This document shows, piece by piece, positions 44,361 to 53,603 of a stretch of 64,000 bases of DNA. The position numbers were made by a program, and so were the translations under genes. Every line of letters begins with the position of its first letter. The first letter of the stretch is position 1. The notes beneath the pieces are model-generated. The model saw only the letters and a list, made by a program, of their open reading frames with translations. It was not told where the DNA came from and did not search any database. Origin of the DNA: BD2-11 sp965221785 (GTDB taxonomy: Bacteria > Gemmatimonadota > Gemmatimonadetes > Longimicrobiales > Gaopeijiaceae); assembly GCA_965221785.1 (NCBI GenBank), contig CBDCSR010000002.1:1240001-1304000 (forward strand), given 5' to 3'.

Positions 44361-45278
44361 TCAGTGCAGGAGGGTGAGGGCGAGGCGGGCGGCGCCGCGC
44401 TCGGGGGTGACCGCGCGCGGGAACAGACGGCCACCGGCCGAGGCGACGAGGTGCTCCAGGTCGTCGCGCAGAGGGCCGTCCCGGGAGATGAGGCCGCCGG
44501 TGAGAGCGACGGGAGGTGGGTTGTCGGACGCGGACGGGAAGAGTTGGCGGATGGCGGCGGAGAGTTGATCGCCGAGGGCGTCCAGGGCGCACCGGACGAC
44601 GGCTTGCGCGCCAGCGTCGCCGGAGCGGGCGGTTCGGATCGCGAGGGGCGCGAGGGCGGCGACGTCGGCCTTGGTGGCGGATTCCGCCCAGACGGGCAGG
44701 TCGCGTGGTCCGGCGAGGCCCAGGTGGTCGAGGAAGGTGGCGGTGAGGGCGGTCGTGGGGGCGCGCCCGTCGGCGGCGCGCGCGATCGCCCGCAGGGCCG
44801 ACACACCGATGTGGTAGCCGCTTCCTTCGTCGCCCATCACCCCGCCCCAGCCGCCGACCTGCAGGCGGCGGCCGTCCTGCGCCGCTCCCAGCACGACCGA
44901 GCCGGTGCCGGCCACCAGAACGATGCCCGCGCCGGTCCCGAAGGCGTCGTGGAAAGCCGCCTCCACGTCCGTGCCGACCCGCACGGTGCGGGCGATCTGT
45001 TCGTCCCACAGGGCCGCTTCGAGGGCGCGGCGGACGCTCGCGCGGCCGGCGCCGGCCAGACCCGCCCAGACCGCCGGTAGCGGAAGGGTCACCCCGGCCG
45101 CGGCGGCGGCGCGGCGCACGGTGTCGGCGACCACCCGGGCCGCGGCGGCGGGGCGGTCGGGACGCACCAGGGCGGCGGGGCCTTCCGCCCGGCCGGCGGT
45201 CGTGCCGTCGCGGGCGAGCAGCAGGACGCGGGTGCGGGTGCCGCCCCCGTCGACACCCGCGACCAGGGGGGCGGTCAC
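44361..45278 (-). CDS. BadF/BadG-family ATPase, probable amino-sugar kinase
   Basis: A 305-residue actin-fold ATPase. The phosphate-1 loop reads GVDGGGTRTRVLLL, the next motif GIVLVAGTGSVVLG, and WGGVMGDEGSGYHIG is the signature of N-acetylglucosamine kinase-like members. It lacks the Fe-S cysteines of BadF enzyme activators, so a sugar kinase is likelier. Beside NagZ, NamZ and a transporter, phosphorylation of GlcNAc or MurNAc (as by MurK) is a reasonable guess. The start is GTG with no clear ribosome site. It lies 25 bases after the SSS gene. Confidence 0.83.
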   Translation of the reverse strand: MTAPLVAGVDGGGTRTRVLLLARDGTTAGRAEGPAALVRPDRPAAAARVVADTVRRAAAAAGVTLPLPAVWAGLAGAGRASVRRALEAALWDEQIARTVRVGTDVEAAFHDAFGTGAGIVLVAGTGSVVLGAAQDGRRLQVGGWGGVMGDEGSGYHIGVSALRAIARAADGRAPTTALTATFLDHLGLAGPRDLPVWAESATKADVAALAPLAIRTARSGDAGAQAVVRCALDALGDQLSAAIRQLFPSASDNPPPVALTGGLISRDGPLRDDLEHLVASAGGRLFPRAVTPERGAARLALTLLH

Positions 45279-45303
45279 GGAGGTGGGGTGACCGGGACGC
45301 GCA

Positions 45304-46746
45304 TCAGGCGCTGTCGGCCGGCCGCGCCCTGCCCAACGCCATCCCCACCACCACCGTGATCGCCGTCCCGATTAGCACGAACCAGGGCCACGCCACCCGG
45401 TCGGGCGCGAGGATCCAGATGGCCGTCACCGTGCCGATCCCGGCCACCATGCCGGCTGCCGTTCCCCCCGCAGTGGCGCGTCGCGACAGGACGCCCAGGG
45501 CGAAAGCCCCAAGCAGCCCGCCGTACACCAGCGAGGCGACGGAGAGGGCGACCTCCACCGCGCTGGTGCCCGTGCTCAGCGGAATGAAGAGGATCGCGCC
45601 TCCCACCAGCAATCCGGCCCACACCAGGGTGAAAAGCTTGCCGGCCCGCAGGATGCGCGCGTCGTCGTCGATGCCGCGAGCGGGCGCCCAGAAGTCGTAG
45701 GCGGAGGAGGACGCCAGCGAATTGATGGAGGAGGAGAGCGACGACATCGCCGCCGCGAACACGCCCGCGATCAGAAGTCCGGTCACGCCGGCGGGAAGTT
45801 CCTCGACGATGAAGCGCGCGAAGATCTCGTCGGAGGCGTCGAAAGCGCGGTTCTCGTAGAAGGCCCAGAGGCCGAGCCCCACCAGCAGGAAGACGGCGAA
45901 CTGGCCCACCACTGCCACGCCGCTCCCGATGAGGGCCTTGCGGCTGGCCGCCAGGTCCTTGCAGGTGAGCAGTCGCTGTACGATGAGCTGGTCGGTGCCA
46001 TGGGAGGCCATCGCCAGGAAGCCGCCGCCCAACAGCCCCGCCCACAGCGTGTAGGGCACCGAGAAGTCGAGGGAGAGGTCCACGATGCTGAGCTTGCCCG
46101 CGGCTCCCGCCTGCGTCAGGATCGCCCCCCATCCCCCATCGACAAGACCCTGCAGGACCACGACGGCGATGGCCGCCCCCACCAGGTAGAGCGCCATCTG
46201 CACGGCATCCACCCAGACAACCGCCTTGATGCCGCCGAAGTAGGTGTAGACCACCGTGAGCGCGCCGATCACCAGGATGGAGAGCGGGTAGGGCCAGCCG
46301 GTGACCAGCGCCAGCGGGATGGCCGTGGCGAAGAGGCGCACCGAATCGGCGAGCAGCCGGGTGACCATGAAGATCGCCGAGGTGAGGCGCCGCACCCCGC
46401 TGCCGAAGCGGGCGCCCAGGAGGGCGTAGGCGGTGCTGAGTTCGCCGCGGTAGTACGCGGGCAGCAGCAGGGTCGCGACCACCACCCGGCCGGCCAGGTA
46501 TCCGAAGGTCAGCTGCAGGAAGCCCAGGGTGCCCAGGTACGCGACCCCGGGGATGGAGAGAAACGTCAGCGTGCTGGTCTCGGTGGCCACCACCGACAGC
46601 AGCACCGCTCCCCAGGGCAGCCTGCGGTTCCCCAGGAAGTAATCCGCCCCGCCCCGCTGGCGGCGGCCCAGCCAGGCGCCCCAGGCGGTGGTGGCGGCCA
46701 GGTAGGCCACCAGCACGGCCAGGTCGACGCCTCCGAAGCCGCTCAA
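45304..46746 (-). CDS. Sodium:solute symporter (SSS family)
   Basis: A 480-residue inner-membrane transporter with about 13 segments. Family features are VATETSTLTFLSIPGVAY near segment 2, the long GGGFLAMASHGTDQLIVQRLLTCKD loop and GVFAAAMSSLSSSINSLASSS with the sodium-site serines. SSS proteins import sugars, sialic acid, amino acids or vitamins. Here it lies between a NagZ-AmiE lipoprotein and a sugar kinase, pointing to uptake of an amino sugar freed from cell wall. The start appears to be TTG. Confidence 0.9.
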   Translation of the reverse strand: MSGFGGVDLAVLVAYLAATTAWGAWLGRRQRGGADYFLGNRRLPWGAVLLSVVATETSTLTFLSIPGVAYLGTLGFLQLTFGYLAGRVVVATLLLPAYYRGELSTAYALLGARFGSGVRRLTSAIFMVTRLLADSVRLFATAIPLALVTGWPYPLSILVIGALTVVYTYFGGIKAVVWVDAVQMALYLVGAAIAVVVLQGLVDGGWGAILTQAGAAGKLSIVDLSLDFSVPYTLWAGLLGGGFLAMASHGTDQLIVQRLLTCKDLAASRKALIGSGVAVVGQFAVFLLVGLGLWAFYENRAFDASDEIFARFIVEELPAGVTGLLIAGVFAAAMSSLSSSINSLASSSAYDFWAPARGIDDDARILRAGKLFTLVWAGLLVGGAILFIPLSTGTSAVEVALSVASLVYGGLLGAFALGVLSRRATAGGTAAGMVAGIGTVTAIWILAPDRVAWPWFVLIGTAITVVVGMALGRARPADSA

Positions 46747-46774
46747 TACGCCCCCATGAACCGGTCGCGGAGGA

Positions 46775-49700
46775 TCACGAAGGCGGTCGGGGCTCGATGT
46801 CGAGGTCGGTGACGGCCTGGGCGGCGAGGTCGTGGATCTCGCGGCGCAGCGGAACGTGGCGGGTGTTGTCGCGGGTGGGGTTGACCCGGTTCAGGAGCAG
46901 CACCACGGCCAGGTCGAGCTCGGGGTCGATCCATACGGAGGGGCCGGTGAAGCCGGTGTGGCCGAAGGCGCGCCCGGTGAAGAAGCGGCCCGCCGAGGAG
47001 TTGCCCGAGGGCGTGTCCCAGCCGGTGGCGCGGCTGGCGCCCGCGTCGTGGCGGCGGGTGAAGGCGTCCACCGTGGCAGGCTCGACGACGCGCACCGTCC
47101 CGGGCCGGGGCGCGCTGCAGGGGATGGCCGGCGTTCCGTCGCAGGGGCCGGCGCGGCCTCCGGCCAGCATCATTGCGGCGAAGACGGCGATGTCGCGTGC
47201 AGAGGAGAAGAGACCGGCGTGGCCAGCCACGCCCCCCACCGCCCAGGCGTTCTCGTCGTGGACCACGCCGCGCACATGAACCCCCCGGTAGTCGGCGTCG
47301 ATCTCGGTGGGGGCAACGCGGCCGTGCAGCGCCGAGTCGGGGCTGAAGCCGGTGTCCTGCATCCCGAGCGGACCCCACACGCGCTCGCTCAGGAAGCGGT
47401 CCAGCGGCTGGCCTGTGATCTCCTCCATCGCCCACGCCACCGTCATCATGCCGATGTCGGAATACACGGTGCTGTCGCCGGGTGCGTAGTCGAGAGGCAG
47501 ATCGGCGATGGCCTGCTGGTAGGCCTCTACGCCGTCCATCTCCAGGAAAAAGCGGCGGAAGGGAGGAAGCCCGCCCCGGTGCAGCAGCAACTGGCGCACG
47601 GTGACCGCCTCCTTGCGCGGGTCGCCCACCGACCACCACGGGAGGTAGCGCACCACGGAGGCGTCCAGGTCGAGGCGCCCCTCGTCCACCAGGATCATGG
47701 CGGCCGTGGTGGTGCCCATCACCTTGGTGACCGAAGCCATGTCGTAGATGGAGGAGGGGGTGACGGGCGCGGAGTCGGGATCCCAGTCCAGGCGGCCGTA
47801 GCCGCGCAGGCGCACCAACTGCCCGCGGCGCACGACGGCGAGCGCCGCGCCCGGGCTGGCCGAGTCGGCGATGGCCTGCAGGATGTGGCGGTCGAGCGCC
47901 TGCAGGACGGCTTCGGCCATCCCCGCGGCGGCGGCATCGCCTTCCAGCGGGGAGATCTGCCCCTGCGCTTCCTGGCCGTCATCCACGGCGCGCGCTGCGG
48001 TCACGAACTCGAGCGGCTGCACGACCCACGAGGGCAGGGCCATGACGGCATCCCGGATCGCCGCCGGTTCGGCCAGCGCCTCCCTGCGGAGCCCGTCGCC
48101 TGCCACGTGATCCGGAGGAATGCTGATGGGAAGCGTCCCGGAGATATCCGCCGCTCCCATGAGCGCGAAGGCGCCGGCGCGCTGCGAGACCTCGTGGTTG
48201 CCCCAGGCGATGAGATAGCTGCCCAGGTCCTCGAAGGCGCTCAGCGAGTAGGGGTTGCCGAAGGACGAAACCACCAGCGGGCCGCGTGCGGAGAGCTCAC
48301 GCACCATGTCGCGCAGCGCATCCGGGACGGCCACCGAGCCCGCCCCCGCAAACGGCGGCACGTACACGTTCAGGAGGACCACGTCCGCATCGAGCGCGGC
48401 CGTCTGCACCGCCTGGTACGCCGCCGGATCCGATCCCTCGTCGAGGCGCAGGCTCCGGAAGCTGTCCGCGAAGTGCGCGGCCACCCGGTCGAACTCGCGT
48501 CCGGCGACCAGGTCCTGGTCGCGGGCATAGGTGACGCTCACCACCCGGCCGCGGGCTCCGGCGGGGAGCGGCACCAGGCCGTCGCGGTCGCGCACCAGGG
48601 TGACCGAACGCTCGGCGGCGAGGTCGGCGAAGGTCAGGTGGCGGGCCGAGCCCGCGACGTCGGCGACGACCGCCAGGTCGACGATGCGGCGATCGTGGAG
48701 TCCTACGCGCGCCTTGGCGGTCAGCAGCAGCCGCACCGACCGGTCGATGCGCTCGCGCGCCACCCGGCCCGTGCGCACAGCGACCTCCACCGCGTCGATG
48801 GCCTCGCCCACATCCTCCGGCACGAGGAGCACGTCGGAGCCCGCTTCCAGCGCCAGCACCGCCGCCTCTCCCGCGCCGTATCCGCGCGAGATGGCGCCCA
48901 TGCGCAGGGCATCCGTGAAGACCAGGCCGTCGAACCCCATGTCCTCGCGCAGGAGTTCCGTCAGGAAAAAAGGCGACAGCGTCGCCGGCACGTCTCCGCC
49001 GAGGATAGCGGGCACCGCGACGTGGGCCGTCATCACCGCGTCCACGCCGGCGGACACGGCCCGTCGGAACGGTACCAGCTCCATCGCCTCCAGCCGCCCC
49101 CTGTCCGCGGTCACCACCGGGAGCTCGATGTGTGAGTCGGTGCGGGTGTCGCCGTGACCCGGAAAGTGCTTCGCCGTGGTGAGCACGCCCCCGGCGCGCG
49201 CGCCCGCGATGTACGCCGCTCCGAGCTGCGCCACCGCCTCCGGGTCCTCGCCGAAGGCACGGGTGTTGATGATGGGGTTCTCGGGATTGGAGTTGACGTC
49301 GAGGACCGGGGCGAAGTTGAGGTGGACGCCGAGCGCCCGCGCCTCCACGGCCGTGATGCGCCCGTACTCGTACGCGAAGGCCGGGTCGCCGATGGCGCCG
49401 AAGGCCATCGTGGGCGGGAAGCTGGTGCCTCCGCCCTGCGGGAGCAGCGTGGGCAGGGCGTAGGAATGGTTGACGCGCATCCCCGGGCCCCCGTTCTCGA
49501 AGTCCGCGGTCACCAGCAGCGGGACGCGGGACGCGTTCTGGAGGCGGTTCAGGAGCGAGGCGTAGGAGTGGGGCGAGCCGATCGAGATGACTACCCCGCC
49601 GATGCCCTCCTCCGCCACCCATCGCTCCAGCGTGCGGAAGCTGGCGTCGCTCGACGAGGCGTACGCGCCGGGGATCCACGGAACCACGAGTTGCGCGATG

Positions 49701-49912
49701 CGCTCGCGCAGAGAGAGGGAGGCGAGCGTCTCATCCACCCATGTACTCGCCCGGGCGTCGAGTTCATCGTACAACGCCGGCTCGAAGGACCCTTCGGCCC
49801 CTCCGGAACCCGGTGCCGGGCCATCGCACGCTCCCGAGGCAACGAGCAGAAGGACCAATAACGCCGGCCCCGGGCGCCGGACGGCGATCCCGGTCCGTTT
49901 GGCGTTTCTCAC
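46775..49912 (-). CDS. NagZ-type beta-N-acetylglucosaminidase fused to AmiE-type serine hydrolase (lipoprotein)
   Basis: A 1045-residue lipoprotein (lipobox VASGAC, C29). The GH3 half (about 50-600) has KHFPGHGDTRTDSH (248-261), which supplies the NagZ-specific Asp-His dyad (D259, H261), and nucleophile D334 in VFTDALRMG. The C-terminal half (about 660-1040) is a beta-lactamase-fold serine hydrolase with SVTK (S727, K730), YSD (817-819) and HTG (985-987). In Bacillus subtilis NagZ and AmiE are separate secreted enzymes that remove GlcNAc and then cut MurNAc from peptide; here they are joined. It starts 6 bases after the second GH3 gene. Confidence 0.92.
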   Translation of the reverse strand: MRNAKRTGIAVRRPGPALLVLLLVASGACDGPAPGSGGAEGSFEPALYDELDARASTWVDETLASLSLRERIAQLVVPWIPGAYASSSDASFRTLERWVAEEGIGGVVISIGSPHSYASLLNRLQNASRVPLLVTADFENGGPGMRVNHSYALPTLLPQGGGTSFPPTMAFGAIGDPAFAYEYGRITAVEARALGVHLNFAPVLDVNSNPENPIINTRAFGEDPEAVAQLGAAYIAGARAGGVLTTAKHFPGHGDTRTDSHIELPVVTADRGRLEAMELVPFRRAVSAGVDAVMTAHVAVPAILGGDVPATLSPFFLTELLREDMGFDGLVFTDALRMGAISRGYGAGEAAVLALEAGSDVLLVPEDVGEAIDAVEVAVRTGRVARERIDRSVRLLLTAKARVGLHDRRIVDLAVVADVAGSARHLTFADLAAERSVTLVRDRDGLVPLPAGARGRVVSVTYARDQDLVAGREFDRVAAHFADSFRSLRLDEGSDPAAYQAVQTAALDADVVLLNVYVPPFAGAGSVAVPDALRDMVRELSARGPLVVSSFGNPYSLSAFEDLGSYLIAWGNHEVSQRAGAFALMGAADISGTLPISIPPDHVAGDGLRREALAEPAAIRDAVMALPSWVVQPLEFVTAARAVDDGQEAQGQISPLEGDAAAAGMAEAVLQALDRHILQAIADSASPGAALAVVRRGQLVRLRGYGRLDWDPDSAPVTPSSIYDMASVTKVMGTTTAAMILVDEGRLDLDASVVRYLPWWSVGDPRKEAVTVRQLLLHRGGLPPFRRFFLEMDGVEAYQQAIADLPLDYAPGDSTVYSDIGMMTVAWAMEEITGQPLDRFLSERVWGPLGMQDTGFSPDSALHGRVAPTEIDADYRGVHVRGVVHDENAWAVGGVAGHAGLFSSARDIAVFAAMMLAGGRAGPCDGTPAIPCSAPRPGTVRVVEPATVDAFTRRHDAGASRATGWDTPSGNSSAGRFFTGRAFGHTGFTGPSVWIDPELDLAVVLLLNRVNPTRDNTRHVPLRREIHDLAAQAVTDLDIEPRPPS

Positions 49913-49918
49913 GTCGCC

Positions 49919-51925
49919 CTACCTCCGTCTCTGGGGCAGTTGGATCCCGTCTCCGATATCGAAGAAGGGGGGCAGGCGGGTGGGTGTGCGCCCGCGGATC
50001 GGGATTTCGCCGAAGAGTGCTCGCGCCGCGGCGACCTGGCTGACCTCCGATGCGCTCCAGGCCAGCATGTACGCCTGGGCTTCGGGAAGGTCCGAGAGCA
50101 GATAGGGGTTGCCGAAAGAGATGACGATGTGCGGCACGCGCCGGTCCGCCAGCGCCTGCACGAATTCGGAGAGCGGCTCGGGAACGTTCGGCTGGCCGTC
50201 GGTGCGGGCCGCGAGTATGTACGCGGACACGATGACCAGATCCGAGCGGGAGGCGCGCGCGAGCAGGCGCCCGTACTCGCGGTCGTCGGTGTCCCCGTGC
50301 ACGTCTTCGGTGCGCAGCCGCCGGTAGGTCTCGCGCACGCGAGTATTGAAGTAGCGTCCGGCAAGCAGGTTGCTGCGGCTGCGGTAGCTGACGGAAAGGA
50401 CGTTCGCGGTGCGGGTGCCGCGCAGCGAGAGCAGGTTGCGGCGGTTGCGCAGGAGCGTGATCGACGCCTCTGCGACCTCCGTGGCGCGGTCCACGTGCTC
50501 GGGGATGCCGACCTTCCGGTGGATCCGGGAGATGTCGGTGTAGCGCTCGCGATCCAGCCCCATGCGCTCCTTCAAGTCGAGGATGCGGGCCACCGACCGG
50601 TCCAGGCGCGCCTCGCTGACGCGGCCGGAGCGGACCGCGGCGACCAGGCTCTCGCGTGCTCCGCGTGGGTTTTCGGGCATGAGGATGATGTCGGCGCCGG
50701 CCTCGAGCGCGCGCACGACCGCATCGCGGGCCCCGAATCGGCGGGTGATCGCGGCCATGTTCATGGCGTCGGTCACGATGAGGCCATCGAATCCCATCTC
50801 TCCGCGCAGCAGGTCGGAGAGGACCGCCGGGGAGAGGGTGGCGGGCATCGAGGCGGAGCCGGTCACGGAGGGGATGGACACGTGCGCGCTCATCACGGCG
50901 CCCATGCCGGCGTCGACCGCCGCGCGGAAGGGACGCAGCTCGACACGGTCCAGGCGCTCGCGGTCCACGCGGATCACCGGCAGAGCCACATGGGAATCCA
51001 CTCCGGTGTCGCCGTGACCCGGGAAGTGTTTGCCGGTCGCGACCGCGCCGTGCTCCTGAAGCCCGCGCACGAAGGCGGCGCCGAGGCGGGCCACCGCGGC
51101 GGGGTCCTCGCCGAAGGAGCGGGTGGCGATGACCGGGTTGTCCGGGTTGTTGTTGACGTCCAGCACCGGGGCAAACGGGATGTGGACGCCCAGGGCGCGC
51201 GCTTCCACGGCGGTGACGCGGCCCACCTCCCAGGCCAGGCTGTCGTCGCCCGTGGCGCCCACCGCCATCAGCGAGGGGAACAGGGTGGCGCCGCCCAGCT
51301 CGATGTTGTTGGGCAGGTAGACGGCCCCGCGCATGCGGTAGCCGGCCCCGCTCTCGAGGTCCGACCCGACCAGCAGCGGGTACTTCGCCAGCGACTGCAG
51401 GTTGTTGATCTTGGCGGCCACCTCCGATGGAGAGCCCACCGACACGATCACGCCCCCGACCCCGTCGTCGCGCACCGCCTCGGCCATGCGCTCGAAGTCC
51501 TCGGAGCCCGCGGGCGCGAAGTCGCCGAGCATCCAGGGCATCAGCAACTGGCCGGCCTTCTCCTCGAGGGTCATCGCCTCCAGGACGGAGGATGCCCAGG
51601 CGCCGAGTGCTTCGGCGGAGGCCGGGGGACCGGGGGTCGATGCTTCGCCGGCGGCTCGGGCCGGGTCTGTCGAGGCAGCCACGCTGGGCGTCTCCGCGAC
51701 GGAATCCGCGCGTGTGGAAGCCGGAGCCGCGCGGTCGGCTTCAGGGGAAGTGGTCCCGCCAGCCGGAGGGGTTGCTGGCGAGGCCGGGGCTTCCGTCGGC
51801 GCGGACGGCTCGGGCACGCCCCGGCCCGACGGCGCAGCGCTGCAGGAGACAACGATCGGGACAAGCGCCAGGAGGGAGGCGAGGCCCGCCGTGCGAAGGG
51901 GCGTCGTGCGGCGCGAACCGGACAT
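49919..51925 (-). CDS. NagZ-type GH3 beta-N-acetylhexosaminidase (lipoprotein)
   Basis: A 668-residue lipoprotein. The signal ends in IVVSCS, and an Ala/Pro/Ser/Thr-rich linker of about 85 residues follows. The GH3 domain carries KHFPGHGDTGVDSH (299-312) with the D310/H312 catalytic dyad typical of NagZ, and nucleophile D386 in IVTDAMNMAAIT. Residues about 520-660 form the C-terminal alpha/beta domain. It resembles the N-terminal half of the fusion downstream, so it probably arose by duplication. It is divergent from namZ across 110 bases. Confidence 0.92.
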   Translation of the reverse strand: MSGSRRTTPLRTAGLASLLALVPIVVSCSAAPSGRGVPEPSAPTEAPASPATPPAGGTTSPEADRAAPASTRADSVAETPSVAASTDPARAAGEASTPGPPASAEALGAWASSVLEAMTLEEKAGQLLMPWMLGDFAPAGSEDFERMAEAVRDDGVGGVIVSVGSPSEVAAKINNLQSLAKYPLLVGSDLESGAGYRMRGAVYLPNNIELGGATLFPSLMAVGATGDDSLAWEVGRVTAVEARALGVHIPFAPVLDVNNNPDNPVIATRSFGEDPAAVARLGAAFVRGLQEHGAVATGKHFPGHGDTGVDSHVALPVIRVDRERLDRVELRPFRAAVDAGMGAVMSAHVSIPSVTGSASMPATLSPAVLSDLLRGEMGFDGLIVTDAMNMAAITRRFGARDAVVRALEAGADIILMPENPRGARESLVAAVRSGRVSEARLDRSVARILDLKERMGLDRERYTDISRIHRKVGIPEHVDRATEVAEASITLLRNRRNLLSLRGTRTANVLSVSYRSRSNLLAGRYFNTRVRETYRRLRTEDVHGDTDDREYGRLLARASRSDLVIVSAYILAARTDGQPNVPEPLSEFVQALADRRVPHIVISFGNPYLLSDLPEAQAYMLAWSASEVSQVAAARALFGEIPIRGRTPTRLPPFFDIGDGIQLPQRRR

Positions 51926-52035
51926 CGCCCGACTATTCAGCGCAAGCACCGGTTGACGACTTCTTCTCCCCGGACGAAGTTGACAGCCCGCTGGCCATCC
52001 ATGGGACTGCTGGAATCGAGGACTGGCGCAAGGTA

Positions 52036-53325
52036 ATGGTTTCCGGAGGCATCCGACAATCACGGGTCGGCGCCGGCCTGGTTGTCGCAGGCGCGGTCCT
52101 CCTCGCCGCCAATCTGGTCGTGCGGGGAGGGCGCGATCCGGTCCCGGACGCTCTCGGCGGCACCGCCGCGCAGGTGGCTGGCGCGGTTCGCCCCGGCATC
52201 GAGGTTTTGCTCGCGGACTCGATCCACCTGGTAGAGGGTCTTCGCGCCGGGCTCGTTACCAACCACACGGGCATCGGCCGCCGAGGCGTCTCCACCATCG
52301 ACCTGATGCACGGGGACGGGCGCGTGGAACTGGTTGCGCTCTATTCTCCGGAGCACGGCATCCGGGGCCAGGCCGAAGCCGGCGAACTCGTCGACAGCGG
52401 GACGGACCCGCGCACCGGGCTGCCGGTCCACTCGCTCTATGGAGCAACCCGCAAGCCGACGCCGGAGATGCTGGAAGGCGTCGAGGTGCTCCTCTTCGAC
52501 ATCCAGGATATCGGGGCGCGCTACTACACCTACGTCTACACCATGGCGCTGGCGATGGAGGCGGCCGGAGAGGCCGGCATCCCCTTCGTGGTGCTGGACC
52601 GGCCCAACCCGATCGGGGGCGTCGAGGTGCAGGGGAACGTGCTGGAGCCCGCGTTCGCGTCCTTCGTGGGCATGTACCCGCTCCCCATGCGCCACGGAAT
52701 GACCCCGGGCGAACTGGCGCGCCTCTTCCGGGGCGAGTTCGGGGTGGAGGCGGAACTCGACGTGGTTCCGCTCTCGGGATGGACCCGGGGCGACTGGTTC
52801 CCTGATACCGGGCTTCCCTGGTTGGCGCCTTCGCCGAACATGCCTTCGGTGGAGAGCGCCCGCCACTATCCGGGCACGTGCCTCTTCGAAGGCACCAACC
52901 TGTCCGTGGGTCGGGGCACGCCCATCGCCTTTCAGCAGATCGGAGCCCCCTGGCTGGACGGGGAGGCGCTGGCCGCGAACCTGAACGGCTATGGCCTTGC
53001 GGGTGTGCGCTTCGAGGCGGTTCGCTTCGTGCCGGAAAACCCCGGCGACGGCAAGCACGGCGGAGTCGAGGTGGGGGGCGTGCGGCTGGTCGCCACCGAC
53101 CCGGGCTACGACCCCACCGAGGCCGCCGTGGCTGCGCTCATCGAAGCGGCTACACTCTCCGGCGACCGGTGGGAGTGGCGCGAAGCGGCCTTCGACCGCC
53201 TCGCGGGCACCGACCTCCTGCGGCTGGCGGTCGAGGCGGGAACGTCCCTGGAGGAGATACGCGCCGGATGGCAGCCGGAGCTGAACGAGTTCCTGCAGGT
53301 TCGGGAACGGTATCTTCTGTACTAA
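52036..53325 (+). CDS. namZ: Exo-beta-N-acetylmuramidase (DUF1343, GH171, NamZ-like)
   Basis: A 429-residue protein with an N-terminal membrane or signal segment (about 12-29). Nearly every DUF1343 block is present: GLVTNHTG, YSPEHGIRG with E106, FDIQDIGARYYTYVYTM, LDRPNPIGG, RHGMTPGELARLF, PSPNMPSVESARHYPG, EGTNLSVGRGT and TDPGYDP. NamZ of B. subtilis removes terminal MurNAc from peptidoglycan fragments and lies beside nagZ and amiE, as here. The ATG at 52036 has only AAGGT upstream, but longer frames belong to the divergent gene's antisense strand. Confidence 0.9.
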   Translation: MVSGGIRQSRVGAGLVVAGAVLLAANLVVRGGRDPVPDALGGTAAQVAGAVRPGIEVLLADSIHLVEGLRAGLVTNHTGIGRRGVSTIDLMHGDGRVELVALYSPEHGIRGQAEAGELVDSGTDPRTGLPVHSLYGATRKPTPEMLEGVEVLLFDIQDIGARYYTYVYTMALAMEAAGEAGIPFVVLDRPNPIGGVEVQGNVLEPAFASFVGMYPLPMRHGMTPGELARLFRGEFGVEAELDVVPLSGWTRGDWFPDTGLPWLAPSPNMPSVESARHYPGTCLFEGTNLSVGRGTPIAFQQIGAPWLDGEALAANLNGYGLAGVRFEAVRFVPENPGDGKHGGVEVGGVRLVATDPGYDPTEAAVAALIEAATLSGDRWEWREAAFDRLAGTDLLRLAVEAGTSLEEIRAGWQPELNEFLQVRERYLLY

Positions 53326-53420
53326 TCGGTCGGCATCTTACGCCCCGACATCTCACACCGTCGCATAGGGTACGCGAGTGCCAGTCCGAGCGGGTCGCCG
53401 TCACGGCCAGGATTCAGGAC

Positions 53421-53603
53421 ATGGCCGCCTTCGATGTTTGCTTGGCGGACGAGTCACCGGTACCCTCCATCGAAAATGACCTTGCTGCTGCCATGGGACT
53501 CGGTGCACAGGGAACACCGACGATTCCGGTAAACGGCGTAATGGCTTATGGCGTCGTGGACTCGCTGGAACTCGAGACCGCGATTCGGAGGGTAGCCCCA
53601 TGA
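53421..53603 (+). pseudogene. C-terminal remnant of a DsbA-like thioredoxin protein
   Basis: A 60-residue frame, MAAFDVCLADES then LAAAMGLGAQGTPTIPVNG. The GTPT cis-proline loop and helix are those at the end of DsbA-type oxidoreductases; the CxxC active site and everything before it are missing. The stop overlaps the next ATG (ATGA), so the short frame may still be translated and aid expression of that gene. It could be the end of a decayed gene or a small expressed fragment. Confidence 0.6.

Noticed and set aside
46832..52036. Two long plus-strand frames opposite the GH3 genes
   Set aside because: They are reverse-frame shadows of the NagZ genes, where both catalytic sites are plain.
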